Shown: positions 55,319-60,691 of the stretch, one piece after another
Layout of the letters: every line of letters begins with the position of its first letter
How positions within the stretch are numbered: the first letter of the stretch is position 1
The notes under the pieces: model-generated
Databases searched by the model: none
What the model was told of the DNA's origin: nothing
The model's input: only the letters and a program-made list of their open reading frames with translations
Source of the DNA: an uncultured Pelagibacteraceae bacterium
GTDB lineage: Bacteria; Pseudomonadota; Alphaproteobacteria; Pelagibacterales; Pelagibacteraceae
Direction: 5' to 3'
NCBI GenBank assembly: GCA_902539445.1
Contig: CACBIY010000006.1
Span: 1 to 60,691 of the forward strand
Length of the DNA stretch: 60,691 nucleotides
Translations under genes and position numbers: made by a program

Positions 55319-56267
55319 ACTTTGCTTTTTGAATAACAGACTGATTTGCGTCTGGATATTGTTTTTCAACACCACTTATCATTTTACAGCCTTGATCTTT
55401 TTCTCCAATCTGTATCATTGATACACCTAGCTTTAATAAATTAATAGGAGCTTTTTCTCCTTTTGGGTATTTTTGATAACCTTCTAAATAAGCTGAGGCA
55501 GCATCAGTATATAATTGTCTTATTCTAAATGTTTCAGCATACCAATATTGTGCGTTACCTGCCAATTTATGATCAGGATTAGAAATTACAAATTCTCTAA
55601 ATGCTCTTTCAGCAGTAGGGTAATCTCCAACTTTTAAGAAACTCGTCGCAAATTCATATTGCTCAGGCGCTGAAACATCTGGTAAAATTTTTTCTTCTGC
55701 TTGAAATGTCTCAGTAACGATTGTTGCAGTCGTTTCAACTGATTGTATTTTTTGAGTTGTATCGCTTGTAGAATTATCTTTATAAGATATTGAACCTAAA
55801 TCTTGTGGTTGAGATGAGCCTGGTAAAATTTCTGTATCTGTTTCTGAACTTTTTTTTGAGGTTAAATTTATAGTTTCACCATTTGATAAAGCGGTTTCTA
55901 AATCTTGAAATCTAAGTTGATTATCTGATTGAACTTTAGAAAGTCTATTCGATAACTTATCTAGCTTAAAATTTATTTCTTCAAATTTATTAGTGAGTTC
56001 CTGAAACTGATTTTCAATTTCAGATAATTTCAACAAATGTCTTGTAAGTACATCCTCAGAGTTATTATCAACGCTTGATAAAGCTGAATTCGTGTTATTG
56101 AATTCACTTGAATTTGAATAAACAGCTTTTTCAAGAGTTTTCAAATCTTTTTTGATTATCTCGAGTGTATCGTAAATATTATGATTATCAGCGAGAGATG
56201 AATAAAAAATTAAAAAATTAAATAAAAAAAAAATTTTGAATTTTAATAATTCTTTCAAGTATCTCAT
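55278..56267 (-). CDS. cpoB: Tol-Pal associated TPR protein CpoB (YbgF)
   Basis: 329 residues. An N-terminal signal region (about 1-26) is followed by a coiled coil around residues 75-130 (for example LSEIENQFQELTNKFEEINF), a Ser/Thr-rich linker, and C-terminal TPRs beginning PEQYEFATSFLKVGDYPTAE. In E. coli CpoB coordinates peptidoglycan synthesis with outer-membrane constriction through TolA. It lies after pal, separated by a terminator, and overlaps tilS. Confidence 0.92.
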   Translation of the reverse strand: MRYLKELLKFKIFFLFNFLIFYSSLADNHNIYDTLEIIKKDLKTLEKAVYSNSSEFNNTNSALSSVDNNSEDVLTRHLLKLSEIENQFQELTNKFEEINFKLDKLSNRLSKVQSDNQLRFQDLETALSNGETINLTSKKSSETDTEILPGSSQPQDLGSISYKDNSTSDTTQKIQSVETTATIVTETFQAEEKILPDVSAPEQYEFATSFLKVGDYPTAERAFREFVISNPDHKLAGNAQYWYAETFRIRQLYTDAASAYLEGYQKYPKGEKAPINLLKLGVSMIQIGEKDQGCKMISGVEKQYPDANQSVIQKAKYESQKFECKKKNS

Positions 56268-56295
56268 TCGATTAGGTTATGTCTAAAATAATGGC

Positions 56296-56336
56296 AAAAA
56301 AAAGACCTCTTAAATCATTATAATTTAAGAGGTCTT
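56296..56336 (-). terminator. Intrinsic terminator after pal
   Basis: A perfect 14-base-pair stem (56302-56315 with 56323-56336) and seven-base loop. On the minus strand it is followed by eight U (plus-strand A at 56296-56303). It ends or attenuates the tolQRAB-pal transcript before cpoB. Confidence 0.92.
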
Positions 56337-56352
56337 AATATTAATTAAGTAT

Positions 56353-56832
56353 TTAATTTGCTTTAACTGTTACAGATCTTCTATTTTTTGACCAAGCTAA
56401 TGGGTTTGACCCAGAGTCGACAGGTCTTTCTTTACCATAACTCAAAACTGAAATTCTGTCAGAAGATATTCCGTAAGTCATTAAATAATCTTTAGCTGCA
56501 TTAGCTCTTCTCTCGCCTAATGCTAAGTTATATTCTCTTGTTCCTCTTTCGTCAGCATGTCCTTCTAAAACAATTGTAATTTTAGAATTTTTTCTTAACC
56601 ATGCAGCTTGCTTTCTAAGAGTTTCTCTAGAAGCTGTAGTTAATACTGACTCGTTAGTCGCAAAAAATACTCTATCAGGAACACCTGAGGCTAAGTACTC
56701 AACTGTATCTGTTCCAGTATAAACATCACCTTGCATTTGCCCTGTAGTTTTTTTTGATGTAGCACATGCAGAAAGTGCTAAACACGCAACTACTATTAAA
56801 AATCCGTTTTTTAGAATTTTGCTTAATTTCAT
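56353..56832 (-). CDS. pal: Peptidoglycan-associated lipoprotein Pal
   Basis: 159 residues. The signal peptide ends in a lipobox LSAC with Cys23 as the lipidated residue. The OmpA-like domain contains VLEGHADERGTREYNLALGERRANAAKDYL, which binds meso-diaminopimelate in peptidoglycan. A consensus ribosome site AAGGAG precedes the ATG by 7 bases, one of the few strong ones here. It anchors the outer membrane and interacts with TolB. A strong terminator follows. Confidence 0.97.
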   Translation of the reverse strand: MKLSKILKNGFLIVVACLALSACATSKKTTGQMQGDVYTGTDTVEYLASGVPDRVFFATNESVLTTASRETLRKQAAWLRKNSKITIVLEGHADERGTREYNLALGERRANAAKDYLMTYGISSDRISVLSYGKERPVDSGSNPLAWSKNRRSVTVKAN

Positions 56833-56918
56833 TATTACTCCTTGATCAATATTTCTTTAGTCTTAGTTTTTCACAACTAATTAGATCTTTCAAGGCTAAA
56901 AATCAAGCGAATTAATTA

Positions 56919-58259
56919 TTAATTACTTAATAAAGATGACCATGATGGGTCTGATCCATCAGTTGGAGTAGGAACTTGTCTCTCATTATAGCCCGTTAAA
57001 TCTATAGACCATAATTTTGCAGAAAAACCCTTTCCTTTAGAGTCTGTTTTTGTCTCCCTATAAAAAATCAGAACTCTCCCATTGGGTGACCAGGATGGAG
57101 CTTCTTGATAGAAATTTTCAGTTAATAATCTTTCACCACTTCCATCAGTTCTCATTACTCCTATATAAAATTTTCCTTTATGTAATTTTGTAAATGCGAT
57201 TAGATCACCTCTTGGAGACCAAACTGGAGTACCATAAATTCCTTTACCAAAAGATATTCTTTTAACATTACTTCCATCACTCTTCATTACGTAAATTTGT
57301 TGATAACCACTTCTGTCAGAGTTGAAAGAAATAAATTTTCCATCTGGAGAATATGAAGGTGATGTATCTATAGATGGATGATTAGTAATTTTTTCTACTA
57401 TTCTATTTTCTAAATCCATTGTGTAAATTTCAGAATTACCATCCTTAGCAAAACTCATAATTATTTTTTTTCCATCTGGAGAAAATCTTGGTGCAAAAGT
57501 CATACCAGGAAAATCTCCTACAACTTCTTGGGTTCCTGTTTCAATGTCCAACAAATAAACTCTTGGTAAATTTCTAAAATATGAAAGATAAGTTACCATT
57601 TGACTAGTTGGATTAAATCTTGGAGTTAAGACAAGTTCATTTCCTAATGTTAAAAATTTATTGTTAGCACCATCTTGATCCATGATAGCTAATTTTTTTA
57701 CTCTTTGAGTTTTAGGTCCCTCTTCTGCAACATATATTATTCTTGTATCAAAATAACCCTTTTCACCAGTTAATCTCTCATAAACTTTATCTGTAATTAT
57801 ATGACCAACACGTCTCCAATTATTTGGAACAGTTGTAAAAGCTAGCGCCATCATTTCTTTACCTGCAAGCACATCCCACAATCTAAATTCTACTCTTAGT
57901 TTTTCCTCCACATAACTAACTTTTCCAGTGATCAAAGCCTGAGCTTTAATTAAGTTCCAATCTTCAAATCTTGGTTTTAAATTTGCAATATCTGGTTCTT
58001 GCAAAAAAGCATCTTTATTCAATGGATTAAATAATCCTGATACCTTTAAATTATTTTCTACAATGGAAGATATTTCAGAACCGATATTTTTCTTTTTTAA
58101 AATATTCTCAAAATTTTTTCTTGATTCCTCATCTATAGACAGTGGAGAAACTGCAATAGGTAATGGGTTTAGATTACCCCTTGTTATATCAACCTCAATT
58201 AAACCAAATGATTTTATTGGTATTAAAATTATAATTAAAGTTATTAAAAAATTTTTCAT
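56919..58259 (-). CDS. tolB: Tol-Pal system periplasmic protein TolB
   Basis: 446 residues with a signal peptide (about 1-19). The N-terminal alpha/beta domain ([23 protein letters not shown]) is followed by a beta-propeller with repeated segments such as [35 protein letters not shown] and [16 protein letters not shown]. The propeller is the Pal-binding surface. It lies 16 bases after tolA, and 86 bases separate it from pal. Confidence 0.97.
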   Translation of the reverse strand: MKNFLITLIIILIPIKSFGLIEVDITRGNLNPLPIAVSPLSIDEESRKNFENILKKKNIGSEISSIVENNLKVSGLFNPLNKDAFLQEPDIANLKPRFEDWNLIKAQALITGKVSYVEEKLRVEFRLWDVLAGKEMMALAFTTVPNNWRRVGHIITDKVYERLTGEKGYFDTRIIYVAEEGPKTQRVKKLAIMDQDGANNKFLTLGNELVLTPRFNPTSQMVTYLSYFRNLPRVYLLDIETGTQEVVGDFPGMTFAPRFSPDGKKIIMSFAKDGNSEIYTMDLENRIVEKITNHPSIDTSPSYSPDGKFISFNSDRSGYQQIYVMKSDGSNVKRISFGKGIYGTPVWSPRGDLIAFTKLHKGKFYIGVMRTDGSGERLLTENFYQEAPSWSPNGRVLIFYRETKTDSKGKGFSAKLWSIDLTGYNERQVPTPTDGSDPSWSSLLSN

Positions 58260-58275
58260 TTTTTTATAGATTATA

Positions 58276-59085
58276 TTAACCTTCTAGCATTTCTCTTGCA
58301 TCAAAATTTAACTGTAATTCTTTCCATCTTTCATAACCAGTACTAGGAACTCTTAAAGGCTGACACAATTTAATAGCTCTTAAAGCACTTTCTGCTAATA
58401 CTTTATAAAATCCTTGTCCTGGCTTATTCATTCTAGCATGATCTAAAATTTCTGACTTAATTACCGACCCATCTGGTTTTAATTCAAGTTTTATTCTGAC
58501 CAGTAAATTTTCATTATATGGTAGTCCAAGTGGAATACTCCAACAACCAAAAATTTGTGCTTTTAATGCATCTTCCTCACTTAATGATAGACTAGTATTC
58601 TCAAAATTTTTATTTTGGTCTTGGCTTAAATCTGGATTTTTCTTTAAAGTCTCCGCTTTGCTTTCTTTAGATTTATCAATCAAAGCAGCAATATTATTTG
58701 GATCAAATAATTCCTCCTTTTCAAATTCAGAAACTTGCTTTACTTCATTGTCAACTTTTTCAGGGTTTTGTTTATCCTCTTTTATTTTTTCAACTTTCTT
58801 TACTTTGTCCTCTGGCATTGGGACAGCATCGGGCTTGATTTTCTTAACTTTTTTAGGTGGAGCTTGCTCTGATACTAATTTTTTTTCTTTTTCTTTTACT
58901 TTTTCAATTATTTTTTTTGCTTTGGGTGCAAATGGAATATTTGTTTTTTCAGTTATTTGAATTAATTCTACTGAAACGATTGGAGGAAGATCAATTGGTT
59001 TTTTTGCTAAAAAAGGGAGACTCATTGCCGTTAAAAAAATAACAAATAGGTGTAAAATAGATGAAATTACAATACTCCTATTCAC
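58276..59085 (-). CDS. tolA: TolA envelope-spanning protein
   Basis: 269 residues. One N-terminal membrane helix (about 6-25), then a long Lys/Glu/Pro-rich helical segment (about 60-160) that spans the periplasm, then a TonB-like C-terminal domain beginning near [21 protein letters not shown] paired-cysteine pattern (GCWS, KLCQPL) is kept. It couples the TolQR motor to Pal and outer-membrane constriction. It sits 7 bases after tolR. The linker is shorter than in E. coli. Confidence 0.9.
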   Translation of the reverse strand: MNRSIVISSILHLFVIFLTAMSLPFLAKKPIDLPPIVSVELIQITEKTNIPFAPKAKKIIEKVKEKEKKLVSEQAPPKKVKKIKPDAVPMPEDKVKKVEKIKEDKQNPEKVDNEVKQVSEFEKEELFDPNNIAALIDKSKESKAETLKKNPDLSQDQNKNFENTSLSLSEEDALKAQIFGCWSIPLGLPYNENLLVRIKLELKPDGSVIKSEILDHARMNKPGQGFYKVLAESALRAIKLCQPLRVPSTGYERWKELQLNFDAREMLEG

Positions 59086-59092
59086 AAAAAAA

Positions 59093-59509
59093 TTACCTTT
59101 CTTTGTATGGTTCTGAAATTAAAGCTACTTTTGTAAATCCTGAACCTGAAAGTAACCCCATTATTTCAAGGACTCTACCGTAATTAATAGTTTTATCCCC
59201 TCTGACATAAATTCTTGTATCAGTCCGATTTTTTGAGACCGCTAATACTTTTGCAATGATTTTTTCATATTCAACTTTTGACTCTTGAATAAAAATTTCA
59301 CCTTTTGAATTTATAGTTAAAGTAAGAGGCTCTTGCTCTTCCGGGAGCGAGTCAGCTGAACTTTCTGGTAAATCAACCTGAACTCCTACGGTTAATAAAG
59401 GTGCAGTTACCATGAAAATAATTAGTAAAACCAACATTACATCTACAAATGGTGTCACATTTATTTCACTCATTGGTTCTTTTGATGAGCGATTAAACTT
59501 GAATGCCAT
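59093..59509 (-). CDS. tolR: Tol-Pal motor subunit TolR (ExbD family)
   Basis: 138 residues. A single helix begins at INVTPFVDVMLVLLIIFMVTAP, with the functional Asp in FVDVML that carries protons. A periplasmic domain includes RTDTRIYVRGDKTINYGRV. It works with TolQ as a proton-driven motor energising TolA. There is one base between tolQ and tolR. TolR and ExbD are close; the tolQRAB-pal order settles the name. Confidence 0.96.
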   Translation of the reverse strand: MAFKFNRSSKEPMSEINVTPFVDVMLVLLIIFMVTAPLLTVGVQVDLPESSADSLPEEQEPLTLTINSKGEIFIQESKVEYEKIIAKVLAVSKNRTDTRIYVRGDKTINYGRVLEIMGLLSGSGFTKVALISEPYKER

Positions 59510-59510
59510 T

Positions 59511-60185
59511 CTAGATAATAGTTAAAAATCTTTTAGAAAAGTTTTCTAGCTTTTGGGAATATTTCAAAGAGTCATTATTAAATTTATTGTATGCGATTAC
59601 CGCGGGAATAGCTGCCAATAAACCTAATGCAGTAGCAAAAAGAGCTTCTGCAATTCCAGGTGCTACAATTGCTAAACTTGTATTCCTTGAAATTGCAATA
59701 GATTGAAAAGAATTCATTATACCCCAAACAGTCCCAAATAATCCTATAAAGGGTGCCGTTGATCCAACAGTTGCTAAAAAAGTAAATCCCTTTGTAATTT
59801 TAGACATTTGTTTTTCTATCCCAGTTTCTAACATTGAAGTCATTCTAGCATTCAAATCTGTTTTAGATCTTCTTTTAAGAAGATTTTGCATAGCGTCTTT
59901 AAAAATAAGTGCCATTGGATCATTTATATTTCCCGGAAGATTGTTGTAAAAAGACTCTGCAGATTTTGAATTCCAAAACTTAGTTTCGAATTCTTCTGAA
60001 CTTTGATTTATTTTTTTAAATAATTTAAATTTTTCAAAGATTACCGCCCATGAATAAACTGAGCATGCAATTAGAATAATAATGACTGATTTTACAATTA
60101 TATCAGCTCTGATAAATAAGTTCATGAGCGAAAAATCAGCGCTTGATGCAAGTCCTACTGCTTGGGATGAAATATCAGCTTCCAT
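59511..60185 (-). CDS. tolQ: Tol-Pal motor subunit TolQ (MotA/ExbB family)
   Basis: 224 residues with three membrane helices. The first lies around 26-48. The conserved cytoplasmic-to-membrane segment is FLATVGSTAPFIGLFGTVWGIMNSF, and the last helix is APGIAEALFATALGLLAAIPAVIAYN. It forms the pentameric channel around TolR. It starts the tol cluster 52 bases after the RuvC-like gene. No ybgC thioesterase precedes it, unlike in many proteobacteria. Confidence 0.96.
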   Translation of the reverse strand: MEADISSQAVGLASSADFSLMNLFIRADIIVKSVIIILIACSVYSWAVIFEKFKLFKKINQSSEEFETKFWNSKSAESFYNNLPGNINDPMALIFKDAMQNLLKRRSKTDLNARMTSMLETGIEKQMSKITKGFTFLATVGSTAPFIGLFGTVWGIMNSFQSIAISRNTSLAIVAPGIAEALFATALGLLAAIPAVIAYNKFNNDSLKYSQKLENFSKRFLTII

Positions 60186-60216
60186 AAGGTCTTCTCACAC
60201 TTAAATGTGTCATGAA

Positions 60217-60235
60217 TTTGACTTCAAAAGTCAAA
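60217..60235 (-). terminator. Weak hairpin between the RuvC-like gene and tolQ
   Basis: A perfect 8-base-pair stem (60217-60224 with 60228-60235) and three-base loop begins 3 bases after the RuvC-like stop on the minus strand. No U-run follows, so termination is doubtful; it may be an mRNA 3'-end stabiliser or chance. Confidence 0.3.
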
Positions 60236-60237
60236 AA

Positions 60238-60691
60238 TTAATCCTCTTTTTGGTGAGTTTCATAGTAAAAACTCGCAATTAGAATAGCATCAGCTTTGTT
60301 AGAGTCTTTTTTTTTTGAGAGTTGTGTTGAGAAATAAGGAAATATTTCAATTGCTCTTGTTCTACTAGCATCTTTTTGAGAATTAATTAAATTAAAATAT
60401 TTTTTCCATTTAGCTGGTCTTACAAAAAACATTGGTAATTGCATTGCAGAACATATCCCTTTTAAAATCCCAAAAGACTGACCAAAATTAAACATACTAG
60501 TTACGCCTTGTCCTGGCATTGCAGAAACTTGTTCTATCACAACTCTAATTTCATCCTCTTTTTTATTAATTCTTTTTAAAAATTCGTTATAAATTTGGGC
60601 ACCGTTAACTTGTTTTTTATTTTTTTTACCCTCTGTCATGACTGGCATTTCAATTACTTCAAGAATTCTTCCATCTTTAAAAAAACAAATT
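60238..60691 (-). CDS. RuvC-like Holliday-junction resolvase, phage/alphaproteobacterial type (5' end outside window)
   Basis: The frame is open to the window edge, so the start and first catalytic Asp are not visible; the visible part starts ICFFKDGRILEVIEMPVMTE. VVIEQVSAMPGQGVTSMFNF carries the second acidic residue (Glu). FGILKGICSAM and VRPAKWKKYFNL follow, and DSNKADAILIASFY holds the C-terminal acidic pair. This is the RNase H-fold RuvC-like family common in phages and alphaproteobacteria rather than canonical RuvC. It likely resolves branched DNA. It lies where ruv genes often precede tol in relatives. A cut at 60648 would be an internal Met only. Confidence 0.8.
   Translation of the reverse strand, partial: ICFFKDGRILEVIEMPVMTEGKKNKKQVNGAQIYNEFLKRINKKEDEIRVVIEQVSAMPGQGVTSMFNFGQSFGILKGICSAMQLPMFFVRPAKWKKYFNLINSQKDASRTRAIEIFPYFSTQLSKKKDSNKADAILIASFYYETHQKED

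Overview
The window is a compact, strongly AT-rich stretch of bacterial chromosome. It best fits a SAR11-clade alphaproteobacterium (Candidatus Pelagibacter or a close relative). The evidence is a blue-tuned proteorhodopsin next to ferredoxin, ferredoxin reductase and GST genes, very short or negative intergenic distances, lysine/asparagine/isoleucine-rich proteins, a eukaryote-like homodimeric isocitrate dehydrogenase, a DksA lacking three of four zinc cysteines, and alphaproteobacterial gene orders (xseB-ispA-dxs; tolQRAB-pal-cpoB; tilS-ftsH-folP-glmM). The assignment rests on gene content read by eye; no database was searched. I see no insertion sequence, prophage, CRISPR array or rRNA.

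Layout. 1-4597 (minus): psd, pssA, a glycosyltransferase, rlmE, guaB, a periplasmic TPR protein and the start of guaA. 4671-5885: icd. 5877-9791 (minus): recA then alaS, with a hairpin between them. 9899-12832 (minus): a cupin, a GFA-type zinc protein, a glycerate-kinase-like P-loop kinase and TolC. 13017-14670: umuDC. 14663-20743 (minus): a GT-C/GT2 glycosyltransferase pair, ppc and a PL5-like secreted protein. 20823-21599: dksA followed by two overlapping micro-ORFs. 21596-24414 (minus): proteorhodopsin, terminator, ferredoxin, reductase, GST. 24627-26853: propionyl-CoA synthetase-like ligase and an SMR transporter. 26846-28153: dihydroorotase (minus). 28197-31062: ygfZ, tRNA-Leu (minus), nadA, nadC. 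31076-37486 (minus): S49 peptidase, glyQ, glyS, ppdK. 37600-43366: ispB, pdxH, aroC and xseB-ispA-dxs. 43387-47851: tsaC, an ABC exporter pair, tRNA-Arg (minus), rluD, rpoH. 47848-60691 (minus): a RuvC-like nuclease (cut by the window edge), tolQRAB-pal, a terminator, cpoB, tilS, ftsH, folP, glmM, thiD, purA.

How it works together. Most genes are housekeeping: purine, NAD, isoprenoid, chorismate, folate and phosphatidylethanolamine synthesis, two class-II-type tRNA synthetases, envelope constriction (Tol-Pal) and the PEP/pyruvate/oxaloacetate node (ppc, ppdK). The accessory interest lies in the light-driven proton pump and its redox neighbours, the pol V pair with its repeat-rich promoter, the secreted PL5-like toroid joined to ppc and a lipid-linked glycosylation pair, and the dksA micro-ORFs.

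Streamlining shows directly in the DNA. Seven of eight convergent protein-gene junctions overlap by 4-9 bases, several sharing stop-codon bases, and the eighth is 13 bases apart. IMP dehydrogenase has lost its CBS domains. No gene-free stretch exceeds about 215 bases. I found no wholly novel multi-gene system with certainty. The best candidates for undescribed biology are the dksA-linked micro-ORFs (21370-21599), the structured proteorhodopsin leader (24445-24480), the umuDC control region (12886-12998) and the guaB-TPR-guaA arrangement (1-1590).
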